Positions 8,948-19,181 of a DNA stretch of 62,488 bases are shown here, piece by piece. The DNA is taken from NCBI GenBank assembly GCA_030607875.1, contig JAUWJD010000018.1, positions 1 through 62,488 on the forward strand. Direction: 5' to 3'. The position numbers and the translations under genes are program-made. How positions within the stretch are numbered: the stretch's first letter is position 1; each line of letters opens with the position of its first letter. The DNA comes from Chloroflexota bacterium. Its GTDB lineage: Bacteria; Chloroflexota; Anaerolineae; UBA2200. The notes below the pieces were generated by a model. The model ran no database searches, was not told the origin of the DNA, and saw only the letters and a program-made list of their open reading frames with translations.

Positions 8948-10189
8948 ATGGACATCATTGAGAGTGTTCGGTTAGCCACGCGGGGCCTATTGGCCAACAA
9001 GATGCGCTCCATACTCACGATGCTGGGCATCATCATCGGCGTTGGCGCAGTGATCGCCCTGCTGTCCATTGGCCAAGGGGTACAGGCGGCTATAACTGAG
9101 CAGATACAGGACATTGGCTCCAATCTGGTTATTGTCTTCCCTGGCAGCCTGACGCAAGGCGGCGCTTCCTTTGGCATGGGCAGCCTAGCCAGTTTGACCC
9201 TGGAGGACGCTGAGGCCATCGCCGACCCGGCCAACTGCCCAGATGTTGCTGCTGTAGCGCCGCAACGGGGTCGCAGTGCACAGATCATCTATCGCAGCCG
9301 AAATTCCAATGCTACAGTAATTGCCACAACGCCGCAGTATGCTTTCGTGCGCAAAGTGAGCCTGGAGCAAGGCGGCTTCTTTGATGCGCAGGAATCGGCT
9401 TCGTCAGCGCGGGTGGCGGTGCTTGGTGGCCGCCTGGCAGGGGATCTCTTTGACCTCGAAAGTCCCATTGGGCAGACGATACGCATCAATCGGGTTCCGT
9501 TCCGCGTCATCGGCGTGCTGGAGGAGCAAGGAGGAGGCCGCAGTGGGGCGAACCTCGATGTCTCAATCTTCGTGCCGCTTTCGACAGCAACGTCACGTCT
9601 CTTTGGCAGCACTACCGCGAGAGGCGGAGGCAGAGCCGTTTCAGTGATCAATGTGTCCGCGGTAAGCGAAGAGCGCATCGACGCTGCAGTTGAGCAGATT
9701 ACCGAGTTGCTGCGCTACAGGCACCGAATCCAGTATCAGGAGGATGATTTCACCGTCACCAGCCAGAAGGACATCCTGGGCGTCCTGAATCAGATCACGA
9801 GCATCCTGACCATCTTCCTGACCGCAATTGCGGCCATCTCGCTGTTGGTGGGCGGCATAGGGATCATGAATATTATGTTGGTTTCAGTCACCGAGCGGAC
9901 ACGAGAGATTGGCATTCGCAAGGCGGTGGGAGCCAAGCGACGCGACATCATGTGGCAATTCCTGATTGAGGCGGTGGTTCTGAGTGTCATCGGTGGTGTG
10001 ATTGGGGTTGGCTTCGGTGCCCTGGCCGCTGCCATCGTTAACTCCACGGGGCTGCTTTCCGCGCGGCTTTCCTTTGAGGCCGTTGTCCTGGCTGTGACTT
10101 TTTCTGTGACGGTAGGGCTGTTCTTCGGCCTCTATCCGGCCACTCGGGCGGCCAGTCTCAATCCTATCGACGCCCTGCGTTATGAATAG
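8948..10189 (+). CDS. ABC transporter permease, MacB/FtsX family
   Basis: A 413-aa permease with one N-terminal membrane helix (GIIIGVGAVIALLSIGQGV region), a large extracytoplasmic MacB-PCD domain (about residues 45-250), and three C-terminal helices. The last block holds the typical LVGGIGIMNIMLVSVTERTREIGIRKA motif region (quoted here only in part: GGIGIMNIML, REIGIRKAVGAK). It ends in LNPIDALRYE, the usual C-terminus of the family. It forms a mechanotransmission exporter with the adaptor and ATPase genes just upstream. Confidence 0.94.
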   Translation: MDIIESVRLATRGLLANKMRSILTMLGIIIGVGAVIALLSIGQGVQAAITEQIQDIGSNLVIVFPGSLTQGGASFGMGSLASLTLEDAEAIADPANCPDVAAVAPQRGRSAQIIYRSRNSNATVIATTPQYAFVRKVSLEQGGFFDAQESASSARVAVLGGRLAGDLFDLESPIGQTIRINRVPFRVIGVLEEQGGGRSGANLDVSIFVPLSTATSRLFGSTTARGGGRAVSVINVSAVSEERIDAAVEQITELLRYRHRIQYQEDDFTVTSQKDILGVLNQITSILTIFLTAIAAISLLVGGIGIMNIMLVSVTERTREIGIRKAVGAKRRDIMWQFLIEAVVLSVIGGVIGVGFGALAAAIVNSTGLLSARLSFEAVVLAVTFSVTVGLFFGLYPATRAASLNPIDALRYE

Positions 10190-10205
10190 CATCTGGATAG
10201 AGAGG

Positions 10206-10234
10206 AGCGAGGGAGGACAGATGCCCTCGCTTTC
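10206..10234 (+). terminator. Rho-independent terminator after the macAB-like operon
   Basis: Stem GCGAGGG (10207-10213) with CCCTCGC (10224-10230), 10-nt loop, followed by TTTCCATTTG. Confidence 0.65.
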
Positions 10235-10328
10235 CATTTGTTCCTACCTCGCTGCGCTCGGGGTGACATGTGCTACAACCGGCAGGAGACTTGGCAGCGG
10301 CCATGTTCTCATAAGCGATGGTGCGCTG

Positions 10329-10357
10329 TTGACACGAGTGACGAGGTGTGATATAAA
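10329..10357 (+). promoter_or_regulatory. Promoter of the secreted subtilase gene
   Basis: TTGACA at 10329-10334, an exact 17-bp spacer and TATAAA at 10352-10357, about 68 bp upstream of the start codon. Confidence 0.75.
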
Positions 10358-10424
10358 AGGCTGGAAGCTAGAGATAGTGAAAACATCATAAGTGCAGGCA
10401 GTAAGCCTGTCGAGAGGAGGCCGG

Positions 10425-13400
10425 ATGGCACTGCGAAATGTGACCAAAGCCTTTGGAGTGATTGTCCTGCTTTTTGCCCTGTCTTCGCTTCTCATCGTTG
10501 CCAAGCCTCAGCCTCTACTACAGGCGGAGGAACCACCGAAGCCAGCGCCTGCCGAGGTGGACAAGAGATTGCCCCAGCCAATTGTCGAAATCCCTCTGGA
10601 ACTGAGGCTGAAGATTGATCCCCGTGTGCTCAAAGCTTTCCACACACTTACTGAGAACCCCGACAGCCTCGCTGAACACAGTCCGCAAGTAAGGTACATC
10701 ATCCACCTGGCCTCCAAGGCAGATTTGTCTCGCCTTGCCGACATGAAGCAGAGACGTCAAGCTGTGGTGGATGCGCTGCGCAGGACGGCCGGTGAGAGTC
10801 AGGCCGGCATGTCGACGTATCTGGAAGCACAGCGCGCATCTGGTGCGGTCACTGCCTTTACTTCCTACTGGATCTTTAATGGGCTCGCGGTGACCAGCGA
10901 CCTCGAGACGCTGCTGGCTGTGGCTGCAAGACCAGAGGTGGAGATCGTCCGGCCAGATCGGGTGCATCACCTCCCTCCGGTGGAAAAAGGGGCTGAAGTA
11001 TCCTCGTCGGAGTCAATAGAATGGAATATTTCCAAGATCGGAGCCGACCGCGTCTGGAATGCCTACGGATTGCGTGGCCAGGGCATCGTGGTGGCCAACA
11101 TGGACTCGGGCGTAGACTGGGTGCATCCAGCTCTGCAGCCCAAGTACCGGGGTTACGACCCTGCTGACCCTACACAATCGCGACATGACTACAACTGGTT
11201 TGACGCTACCGGTACCTATCCCGCTGCTCCAGACGACGGGGATGGCCATGGTACGCACACCATGGGTACCATAGTCGGGTCACTTCCTGGTGGCCAGAAC
11301 CAGGTCGGTGTCGCTCCTGAGGCACGCTGGATTGCCGTCAAGGTCTTTGACGACGAAGGCGAGGCATATGACTCCTGGATTCACGAGGGCTTCCAGTGGA
11401 TCTTGGCCCCTACCGACCTTAATGGGCAGAATCCTGATCCCACTCTGGCTCCGGACGTTTGCAGCAACTCCTGGGGCGATACAGATGGTTCGGACACAAG
11501 TTTCTGGGAGGATGTTCTGGCCTGGCGCGCAGCGGGGATCTTTCCTGTATTCGCCGTCGGTAACAAGTATCAAGACAGCCTGGCAGCACATGCTCCCGGC
11601 ACTTTCCCCCACACTTTTGCCGTCGGTGCCACCGACTCCAGTGATGTTGTGACTTCGTGGAGCTGCCGTGGGCCTTCACCATGGAACGAGATCAAACCCG
11701 AGATCACAGCACCCGGGGCGAATGTGCGCTCCACGTTCCCTGGCAATCAGTACGCGGAGCTGGGCGGAACCTCGATGGCCACACCGCACGTTGCGGGTGT
11801 GGCAGCCTTGCTCTATCAGGCACAGAGGCAGTATGCTGCTCTGGGTGCTTTGGATCGAGCGGCTCTGACCATTACTGCGACAGAGCAGATTATCACCCGT
11901 ACTGCACATCCGCTGCCCGATGCCAGCTCCGTTCCCAACAACGACTATGGCTGGGGGCGCATCGACGCCTACCAGGCTGTAGGCAGCGTTGCCCAGGGCG
12001 GAAGTTTCTGGGGCAGAGTCACCGACACGGCCACCGGGCAGGGTATTTCTGGGGCCATGATTGCTATGGCCAATCGCCGCTTCGGCGGCGGCTCGCAGGC
12101 GTGGACTGCCCCCCAGGGATACTATACCTTCTCTGTGGCTGCAGGCATTTATGACGTCACGGCCACGCACTTTTACTACGCACCGCAGTCAGCGACAGCG
12201 GTGGAGATCGTTGCGCAGTCGACGACACAACTGGACTTTCGCCTGAGTGCGTTGCCTGCAGGTCGCGCTGTGGGGCGGGTTACGGAAATGGGTACCGGTC
12301 AACCAGTGAGCGCTACCATCAGGAACGTTGAGCGCTCGGTCCAGGTCACGACCGATGTGGGGGGCTACTACACACTGACTCTGCCGCTGGGCCAGCACAT
12401 GCTGGAAGCTGTACCTATGCTTGCCGGTCACAAGATCGCGCAGGCGACGGTAACGGTGGAGTCCGAGGGCCAGATGGTCGGCCAGGATTTTCGTCTGGAT
12501 GTGATTCCCAAGATCCTCCTCGTGGATGCAGATGCCTGGGTCACATCCGGCACTATTGAGTATTACCGCAGGTCTCTCGAAACGCTGCTGTACAGTTACG
12601 ATATCTGGCTCGTGGACAGCAGATCATCCTCTGGAACTGGCAACTTTCCCCCCGCCACGACCTTACAGAACTATGACGTCGTGGTGTGGGCACAGGCGCT
12701 GTCGTCGCCGGGCTACATAGGCGCCTGGCCAGCCCTTTCCAGCTACCTGCAGGCTGGAAAGTCGCTGCTGATCACCGGTCAGGACATTGGCTATTGGGAC
12801 GTACAACGCGGATATGGCGCCAGTGACTATGAACGCTATCTGCACGCTAGCTACGTTCGTGACGACTCAGGCATAGAGGAGATCGTTGGCCTGGATGAGA
12901 CTTTCCTGGAGGGCGTTACTCTGACGCTGGGCACCGATGACAGTGCGGGCAACCAACTCGACCCCAGTGAGGTCGCACCGCTGGACGCTACGGCCACACC
13001 TGTTCTTAATTATGTAAATGACGGTAATGCCGGTCTGGCAATAGATGATTGCAAGGGATATCGCGCTGTGTATCTGGCTTTTGGGCTCGAAGGAGCAGGC
13101 CCGGAGGCTGCTCGCACAGAGGCTCTGAGGCGCGTTTTGGATTGGCTGGCTGAGCCACGGCCCGACTATGCGCTGTCACTCGACACTCCTTCGCGGCAGG
13201 CTACAGGCACGCCGGCCAGCGAATTAGCGATTGATTTTGTCGTGCTGAACACAGGCTCACGAGTGGATGCTTACGTGGTGACTCTGGAGGGCAATCGCTG
13301 GCCGGCAGCCGTTTGGGATGTCATGAGTATGGGTCCGATTACCACTACTGCGACTGTGAGCCCGTGTGGGTCTGTAAACCTCATGCTTCGAGTGCAGATA

Positions 13401-16400
13401 CCGGATGCCGCGGTTACAGGGCAGATCGATGCCATCACCTTGGCTGTGAACTCGCAGACAATGCCTGCCATTCGACAGGCTCGCGTTGTGCATGTGACTG
13501 CCTCGGTGCCCTGGAAATCGCTGCCGGCTTTGCCCACCCCCCGTTATCGGTTGACTGCCGCCGCTGATGGGTGCCGCTTCTTTGTCATTGGTGGCTGGGG
13601 TGCCTATGATGAGGCATTACGAACCAACGAGATGTACGACCTGCGCACAGGAGCCTGGCAGACGATGGCGCCCAAGCCTACCGCTGCAGCGAACGCTGGC
13701 GCGGCAGTGATTGATGGCAAGATCTACGTCCCCGGCGGAATGCGAGGGGACACGAGGCTGTCTGTTTTGGAGATCTATGACCCAGACACGAACCGCTGGA
13801 CGCGGGGCACGGATCTGCCGCGTGCTGCGACGGGTATGGCTGTCGCTGCTGCTAATGGCAAGTTGTATGTTTTTGGCGGTAACGTAACCGGCGGGACATT
13901 GCTTGACACCACCCTCGAGTACGATCCGGCTACTCAAGTGTGGAGCGAAAAAGCGCGGCTGCCGTCGGGTCCTCGAACGTACGCAGTTGCGACTGAGCTG
14001 GGCGGCAAGATATACGTGGTGGGTGGTTGGCAAGCACTCAGGACTCTTGAATGCTACGATCCGGCCACTGACTCCTGGACATCGCTGCCTCCCCTGCCCA
14101 CGGGTCGGCAGTCCTTGGGCCTGGTCGCTTTGGATGGCCATATCTATGCCGTTGGCGGTGGGGATGGCTGGACAGGGCTGAGCACTGTCGAGCGCTATGA
14201 TCCACAGACGAATTCGTGGACGGCGATGTCGTCATTGAGTTCATCGCTCAGGGCAGGTACTGCTGCGGTTTCCGCAGCAGGACGCCTCTTTGCAATTGGG
14301 GGAGCCGATGAGGGGGGCGGGACTGGGGCCGCGCACGAGGCCCTGGCTGTTGGAGTTTCCCTGAGTGATTCCAGCCTGGTAGCGGACGGGGAAGTGGTTG
14401 CCAGTGGAAGTCAACTCAATTATGTCATTACCCTGCGCAACCCTGGGCAGCAAGCGATCAACCAGGCCGTTTTGTACGATGACATTCCAACTCATACCGC
14501 TTATGTGTCGGGCAGTTTGGTGGGTGATGCTACTTACGATGCCTCCGCTGCCCGCATCGAGTGGCATGGTTCGATGCCGGCCAGATCCAGCAAGGTCTTT
14601 GGCTTCGCAGTTACGGTTGCTGAAGGCCTGACCAGAGGTACGCTCATCACCAATACTGCTTGGGTGGATGATGGCTTGTGCGGTGAGCAGCCCATAGCGG
14701 TGGCCACTACAATTGAGGCTGCTGACCTCTCTCATTCGCGAAAAGTGGTGGACAAGCTTGTGGCGTATGGTGGTGATGAGCTGTTTTATCTCATCGAGTT
14801 GAGCAACATAGGCGCGTTCACCGCCACTGACGTTCACCTTGTAGATCCGTTGCCAGCGCTTCTCACATACGTTCCCAGCAGCGTGACGGGAGCAAACTAC
14901 AATGAAGAGCTGGGTCAGTTCGAGTGGAATGGCATCCTTCCACCGGGTGCAGAGGGAAGTTATCGCTGGGCAGATATGGCCTATGAATGGGTGGATGCGA
15001 CTGTGGATGGCATCAGCGTGCCCGGTGGTGGAGATGATCGCTCGCTTGGGCCCTTCAACATCGGCTTTTCCTTCACGTTCTACGGTGCGGAGTACACACA
15101 GTTCTATCTGAACACCAATGGTCAGGTGCTTTTTGGGACCGGTTCTTCGGTGTACTCGAATGTAGGGATCCCGAATCCCAGCACACCGAACAACTTCATT
15201 GCGCCCTTCTGGGATGACCTGGTCTCCTCGACGGGCACCATGTACTACAAGCTGCTGGGCAGCGCACCGAATCGCCGCTTGGTGATCGAGTGGGCGGACG
15301 TGCATCGTTACAGCAGCAGTGGTTCGTTGACCTTTGAGGTGATTCTGCATGAGGGCAGCAACCGGATTGTGTTGCAGTACCACACGTTGGATGGCGCATC
15401 TGCCGATGGAGGGAGTGCGACAGTTGGGATCGAGGATGGGGTTGAAGGTATAGAGTACCAGTACAATGGTGATGGGCCGGGATATCCTCTCCATGCTGGC
15501 CTGGCTGTCCTGTTTGAGCCTGTGGCCAGACACCGGATCAGTTTCCGGGCCCAGATAGCGCCCGACGTACCGTTGAACACGCTGATCACGAACGAGGCGC
15601 TGCTCAGCCTCAACGGGCAGCCCTCGCTCCCAATCACGGCCACTACTCGCGTCGGTTGGGTCGAGCTTCCACATTCCAAGATGGTGGACAAAGCTATGGC
15701 GGTCAGCGGTGACGAGCTGTCCTACCTCATCAAACTGAGCAGTGTAGGTACTGTCACTCTCACCCATGCCAGCCTGGTGGATCCGTTGCCGGCATATCTG
15801 GCGTACGTTCCTGATAGTGTGGTGGGGGCAACCTACAATCCGCAGTTGGATCAGATTGAGTGGAGCGGCGTTCTCCCTCCGGGTGCAGAAGGAGACTATC
15901 GCTGGGAGGACATGGCCTATGAATGGGTGGATGCGACTGTGGATGGCATCCATGTGCCCGATGGGGGAGATGACCGCTCGCTTGGGCCCTTCAACATCGG
16001 CTTTTCCTTCACGTTCTACGGTGCGGAGTACACACAGTTCTATCTGAACACCAATGGTCAGGTGCTTTTTGAGACCGGTTCTTCGGCGTTCTCCAATGTG
16101 GGGATTCCGAATCCCAGCACACCGAACAACTTCATTGCGCCCTTCTGGGATGACCTGGTCTCTTCGACGGGCACCATGTACTACAAGCTGCTGGGCAGCG
16201 CACCGAATCGCCGCTTGGTGATCGAGTGGGCGGACGTGCATCGTTACAGCAGCAGTGGTTCGTTGACCTTTGAGGTGATTCTGCACGAGGGCAGCAACCG
16301 GATTGTGTTGCAGTACCATACGTTGGATGGCGCGTCTGCCGATGGAGAGAGTGCGACGGTTGGGATCGAGGATGGGGGTGGGGTTGAAGGTATAGAGTAC

Positions 16401-17402
16401 CAGTACAATGGTGATGGGCCGGGATATCCTCTCCATGCTGGCCTGGCCGTCCTGTTTGAGCCTGCGGCCAAGGGCCACCAAATCGCTTTCCGCGCCCGTG
16501 TAGTGCCGGACGTACCGTTGAACACGCTGCTCACGAACGAGGCGTTGCTCAGCCTCAACGGGCAGCCCTCAGCTCCCTTGACGACTACTACCTGGATCAA
16601 CCGCATAGACCTGTCCAATTCCAGCCTGAGCGTTGATAAGGCAGAGGCACGAGCCGGTGAGCAACTGATCTACACCATACTGGTGCACAATTCGGGCAAC
16701 AGCAGTGTGCCGGATGCTAGTCTGATTAACCCCATTCCAGCAAGTGTGGGCTACGTGGATGGCAGCGTGTGGGGTGGTGCACTCTACAATGGCAATGAGA
16801 ATCGCATCGAATGGCGTGGGTCTGTGGCCCCTCGCGGCTCGGTGCCCATCTCCTTCACAGTGGCAACACCACCTGACGCGCGGCACAACACCCGAATCAC
16901 GAACACGGCCATTCTTGACGATGGCTTGGGCAATGTGGTCACCAAGACAGTGGTTACCGTTTTGCAGTCGTTCGACCTGGCTGCTTCCGACAAGGTCATG
17001 CCTGGCTATGCCCGGCCGGGAGAACGGATTACCTGCACCATACGCCTGCGTAACACCGGTGTGGTCTCTGCTTCTGCGGTACTCACAGACGCAATACCTA
17101 TCCATACCACGCTGATCGCCGGTTCCTTGTGGTGGAGCAGCGGTGAAGGAAGCACGGACCTGGAAACCGTGACCTGGCATGGGGAGATCATTGGGCGCGG
17201 TATGGTGATCGTGCGCTTCCAGGTGCAGATTGACCCGGGCGTGGAGCCGGATGCCTGGCTGACCAACACAGCGTTCGTCCAAGACCAGCTCGGCAACGTG
17301 TATGAACGCTCGGCGACAACAACAGTCTATTCCGGGGCTCATCCGGGAGTGATTTACCTGCCTGTCGTCATCTGTGCAGGCCAAGTGAAGCCACTGGACT
17401 GA
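10425..17402 (+). CDS. Giant secreted S8 subtilisin-like protease with Kelch and DUF11 repeats
   Basis: A 2,325-aa extracellular protein; ATG 10425 follows GAGAGGAGG. Residues 8-26 are a signal helix. About 88-185 resemble an I9-type propeptide, followed by an S8 domain with catalytic Asp227 (ANMDSG), His275 (DGHGTH), Ser450 (GGTSMATPH) and oxyanion Asn380. Next come two carboxypeptidase-regulatory-like beta domains, a ThuA/amidotransferase-like segment (KILLVDADAW onward), Kelch blades (about 1030-1300), a DUF11 domain, two near-identical ~310-residue units (about 1436-2058), two more DUF11 domains and a YLPVVICAG tail of a kind I associate with Chloroflexota exoproteins. The active site appears intact. 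Likely a surface or released protease; substrates are unknown. Confidence 0.9.
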   Translation: MALRNVTKAFGVIVLLFALSSLLIVAKPQPLLQAEEPPKPAPAEVDKRLPQPIVEIPLELRLKIDPRVLKAFHTLTENPDSLAEHSPQVRYIIHLASKADLSRLADMKQRRQAVVDALRRTAGESQAGMSTYLEAQRASGAVTAFTSYWIFNGLAVTSDLETLLAVAARPEVEIVRPDRVHHLPPVEKGAEVSSSESIEWNISKIGADRVWNAYGLRGQGIVVANMDSGVDWVHPALQPKYRGYDPADPTQSRHDYNWFDATGTYPAAPDDGDGHGTHTMGTIVGSLPGGQNQVGVAPEARWIAVKVFDDEGEAYDSWIHEGFQWILAPTDLNGQNPDPTLAPDVCSNSWGDTDGSDTSFWEDVLAWRAAGIFPVFAVGNKYQDSLAAHAPGTFPHTFAVGATDSSDVVTSWSCRGPSPWNEIKPEITAPGANVRSTFPGNQYAELGGTSMATPHVAGVAALLYQAQRQYAALGALDRAALTITATEQIITRTAHPLPDASSVPNNDYGWGRIDAYQAVGSVAQGGSFWGRVTDTATGQGISGAMIAMANRRFGGGSQAWTAPQGYYTFSVAAGIYDVTATHFYYAPQSATAVEIVAQSTTQLDFRLSALPAGRAVGRVTEMGTGQPVSATIRNVERSVQVTTDVGGYYTLTLPLGQHMLEAVPMLAGHKIAQATVTVESEGQMVGQDFRLDVIPKILLVDADAWVTSGTIEYYRRSLETLLYSYDIWLVDSRSSSGTGNFPPATTLQNYDVVVWAQALSSPGYIGAWPALSSYLQAGKSLLITGQDIGYWDVQRGYGASDYERYLHASYVRDDSGIEEIVGLDETFLEGVTLTLGTDDSAGNQLDPSEVAPLDATATPVLNYVNDGNAGLAIDDCKGYRAVYLAFGLEGAGPEAARTEALRRVLDWLAEPRPDYALSLDTPSRQATGTPASELAIDFVVLNTGSRVDAYVVTLEGNRWPAAVWDVMSMGPITTTATVSPCGSVNLMLRVQIPDAAVTGQIDAITLAVNSQTMPAIRQARVVHVTASVPWKSLPALPTPRYRLTAAADGCRFFVIGGWGAYDEALRTNEMYDLRTGAWQTMAPKPTAAANAGAAVIDGKIYVPGGMRGDTRLSVLEIYDPDTNRWTRGTDLPRAATGMAVAAANGKLYVFGGNVTGGTLLDTTLEYDPATQVWSEKARLPSGPRTYAVATELGGKIYVVGGWQALRTLECYDPATDSWTSLPPLPTGRQSLGLVALDGHIYAVGGGDGWTGLSTVERYDPQTNSWTAMSSLSSSLRAGTAAVSAAGRLFAIGGADEGGGTGAAHEALAVGVSLSDSSLVADGEVVASGSQLNYVITLRNPGQQAINQAVLYDDIPTHTAYVSGSLVGDATYDASAARIEWHGSMPARSSKVFGFAVTVAEGLTRGTLITNTAWVDDGLCGEQPIAVATTIEAADLSHSRKVVDKLVAYGGDELFYLIELSNIGAFTATDVHLVDPLPALLTYVPSSVTGANYNEELGQFEWNGILPPGAEGSYRWADMAYEWVDATVDGISVPGGGDDRSLGPFNIGFSFTFYGAEYTQFYLNTNGQVLFGTGSSVYSNVGIPNPSTPNNFIAPFWDDLVSSTGTMYYKLLGSAPNRRLVIEWADVHRYSSSGSLTFEVILHEGSNRIVLQYHTLDGASADGGSATVGIEDGVEGIEYQYNGDGPGYPLHAGLAVLFEPVARHRISFRAQIAPDVPLNTLITNEALLSLNGQPSLPITATTRVGWVELPHSKMVDKAMAVSGDELSYLIKLSSVGTVTLTHASLVDPLPAYLAYVPDSVVGATYNPQLDQIEWSGVLPPGAEGDYRWEDMAYEWVDATVDGIHVPDGGDDRSLGPFNIGFSFTFYGAEYTQFYLNTNGQVLFETGSSAFSNVGIPNPSTPNNFIAPFWDDLVSSTGTMYYKLLGSAPNRRLVIEWADVHRYSSSGSLTFEVILHEGSNRIVLQYHTLDGASADGESATVGIEDGGGVEGIEYQYNGDGPGYPLHAGLAVLFEPAAKGHQIAFRARVVPDVPLNTLLTNEALLSLNGQPSAPLTTTTWINRIDLSNSSLSVDKAEARAGEQLIYTILVHNSGNSSVPDASLINPIPASVGYVDGSVWGGALYNGNENRIEWRGSVAPRGSVPISFTVATPPDARHNTRITNTAILDDGLGNVVTKTVVTVLQSFDLAASDKVMPGYARPGERITCTIRLRNTGVVSASAVLTDAIPIHTTLIAGSLWWSSGEGSTDLETVTWHGEIIGRGMVIVRFQVQIDPGVEPDAWLTNTAFVQDQLGNVYERSATTTVYSGAHPGVIYLPVVICAGQVKPLD
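14978..16469 (+). repeat. Intragenic tandem duplication (~936-bp period)
   Basis: Nucleotides 14978-15527 and 15914-16469 are nearly identical, including long stretches without a mismatch, with a 6-bp in-frame insertion in the second copy. Each unit encodes a DUF11-type domain and a beta-rich domain (SLGPFNIGFSFTFYGAEY). The near-identity implies a recent duplication or continuing gene conversion. Confidence 0.9.
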
Positions 17403-17801
17403 GCGGGGAAGGGAGAAACCCCTGGCATGTAGGGGGGCAGCCGAGGGCAAGAGCCCGGGTGGTCATAGTAGTTTCTCCTTTAACTCCGACATCTATGCAC
17501 ACGGCAGAGGAACGGCCCCTGTTCGCGCACGCGACGGGGCCCTTCGTCTGCTGGTCAGGCGTACTCCTCTCGCTTGGCAGGCTCCATCGCGGGACGTCGC
17601 CACTGGGCTAACTAGTGGAAAGACACCCCTCCCCCCTCAGGCGACCCGCTCGGTCGCGCAGCACAGCTTGAATGGGCCCAGCGTGCTGTTGCGGGCGGCA
17701 GTGAGTTGACATCCTCTTTGTCCACAGCGCTCGTGGTCGAAGAGTAGCAGCATGGTCGCGATGCCAGACGGCCCCAGAAATGCCCTGCGAGGGGCAGGAT
17801 A
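17403..17801. other. GC-rich non-coding stretch
   Basis: No gene with credible composition or start. Short GC-rich inverted repeats occur (for example around 17513-17541) but no T-run terminator was identified. Confidence 0.4.
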
Positions 17802-17861
17802 TGGCGCAAAGTGGCGCAAAGTAGGGACAGATGGGGATAAATGGGGCGTATAATGGCGTTG
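17802..17861 (+). repeat. Phased direct-repeat cluster A (10-bp period)
   Basis: Head-to-tail units: TGGCGCAAAG twice exactly, then TAGGGACAGA, TGGGGATAAA, TGGGGCGTATAA and TGGCGTTG. Nearly all units are 10 bp, one helical turn, so the GG/AT-rich faces lie on the same side of the helix. Same consensus as the clusters at 17969-18309 and 18847-19113. Confidence 0.75.
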
Positions 17862-17968
17862 TCTATCCTGCTATGCGGAGGGCGCAGTATTCGCCGCGAA
17901 GCAGATCGGGAGGTCATGACGATATCAGGTGGGCGCGCTGAGTTAGCTTGCCGTGAGAGGTATACAAG

Positions 17969-18309
17969 CCGTAGTAACGTATGAATTGGCGTTTTGAAGT
18001 CTCCTCTCGGTAAAGACTATTCAGATCTCTGGTGCTATGCATAGGGATGTATGATATGTGCATAATAGGTGTATAAAAGAGGTATAAAGAGGCGTTTATA
18101 AGGCTTTATTTGGTAACAGCCAGGTAGATCGGCATACTATGCATAAGAGCGCATGAATTGTGTATAATAGATGTATTAAAAAGGTATAAATTGGCGTTTT
18201 GAAGGCTCCCCTTGACAAACTCCAGTCAGATTCTCGGTGCTACGCATGAGAGCGTAATAACGATGTATAAATGCTGTATAAATAAGGTATAAATAGGGCG
18301 TGAAATGAC
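17969..18309 (+). repeat. Phased repeat clusters B-E within a ~204-bp imperfect duplication
   Basis: Four AT-rich clusters (about 17969-17997, 18039-18113, 18133-18205, 18242-18309) carry repeated GTATAAA / GGCGT words every 10-11 bp. The segment at 17985-18041 is repeated at about 18188-18246 (shared AATTGGCGTTTTGAAG and GGTGCTA-GCAT), so one array plus linker has been duplicated in tandem and has diverged. Confidence 0.7.
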
Positions 18310-18846
18310 GTTGATGGGAAGCGGATTCCAGCAGTGACAAGAGACTCTAACGGGCGGCGTTGGCGCAGAACCATACTCCTCGCAGCCAAGCACACTCGCA
18401 GGGCTTTCACGTCATTTCGCTGACTAGCTTTGCCACATACCAGGTGAGCGGCTGACTGTCCGGAACTTGCCCAGATAGGCAGGTCCCTGAGCTTACGAAA
18501 CTTCGGGCTCCAGGCGAACGGCCGACGCGTCTTTCACGCTGACGAGAGCACCGGCAACGGATGGTGCGAAGTGGCCAGAGCTCGCGGAACTCGGTCTCTG
18601 CCGCTCAACACACAGCACAATCACAAGGAAACACAAACACGGAAGATTTTGGGGAGCGGCGAACCGTATCCCGAAGCCAATCGCTTCGTCTACATCAGTG
18701 AAACCGATGGGATGGAAGCCGGGTTGCTTGATCGCTGCTACATCTTAGGGCAGTGGCCGAGTCAGCCTTCGCACTCCAGGAGGACGTGTCTATTCGCTGC
18801 TCAGGGCAGTTTCGGCTGGAGCTCAGCTCGAACACGAGACTTAAAA
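18310..18846. other. Spacer between repeat clusters, no gene seen
   Basis: The plus-strand frame at 18571-18981 has no recognisable domain and runs into the repeat clusters, so it is not annotated. Nothing else was identified. Confidence 0.4.
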
Positions 18847-19113
18847 TGGCGTATAAACGTCATAATACGGCGTCTATATGGCATTACATGGCGTGAGAAC
18901 TATCGGACAGATCTCCTCAGCACGACCCAGTCGTACGTGAATGGAGTTAAAGGGCGTAAATACGGCTTATTATGGCGTTAGTTGGCGTCTAAACGGCATA
19001 TCCCCTCCCCAGGAGGGGGCGCTGCGGCAGGTTGTCAGGAGCTTGGATGGGTTTGCTTCTCGAGGCAGAATCGTGTATAATATGGCGCAGATCATGCATA
19101 AAAGGGCCATAAC
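18847..19113 (+). repeat. Phased direct-repeat clusters F, G and H upstream of the HTH gene
   Basis: F (18847-18898): TGGCGTATAAA, CGTCATAATA, CGGCGTCTATA, TGGCATTACA, TGGCGTGAGA. G (18942-19003): TGGAGTTAAA, GGGCGTAAATA, CGGCTTATTA, TGGCGTTAGT, TGGCGTCTAAA, CGGCATATCC. H (19073-19113): GTGTATAATA, TGGCGCAGATC, ATGCATAAAA, GGGCCATAAC. Units are 10 or 11 bp and all have the same orientation. Cluster H overlaps the -10 element of the downstream gene. Confidence 0.8.
19053..19081 (+). promoter_or_regulatory. Promoter of the small HTH gene, overlapped by repeat cluster H
   Basis: TTGCTT at 19053-19058, a 17-bp spacer and TATAAT at 19076-19081. The -10 is itself part of the first unit of cluster H, so a protein bound to the array should block or modulate this promoter. 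Confidence 0.6.
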
Positions 19114-19181
19114 GTGGACATGGTAGGCGCCCAGGCCTCGATGCTTACTAGTGCGCAGACTATGGGGGCGAGCAGGTGAGC

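Noticed and set aside
14241..16481. 746-codon open frame on the minus strand
   Set aside because: It is antisense to the protease repeats; its length follows from the codon pattern of the true gene and it contains no domain.
17612..17917. 101-codon minus-strand frame
   Set aside because: No RBS, no recognisable domain, unusual composition.
18571..18981. 136-codon plus-strand frame
   Set aside because: No domain, and it runs through the repeat clusters F and G.
17802..19113. Phased repeats as a CRISPR array
   Set aside because: Units are ~10 bp with no unique spacers and no cas genes nearby.
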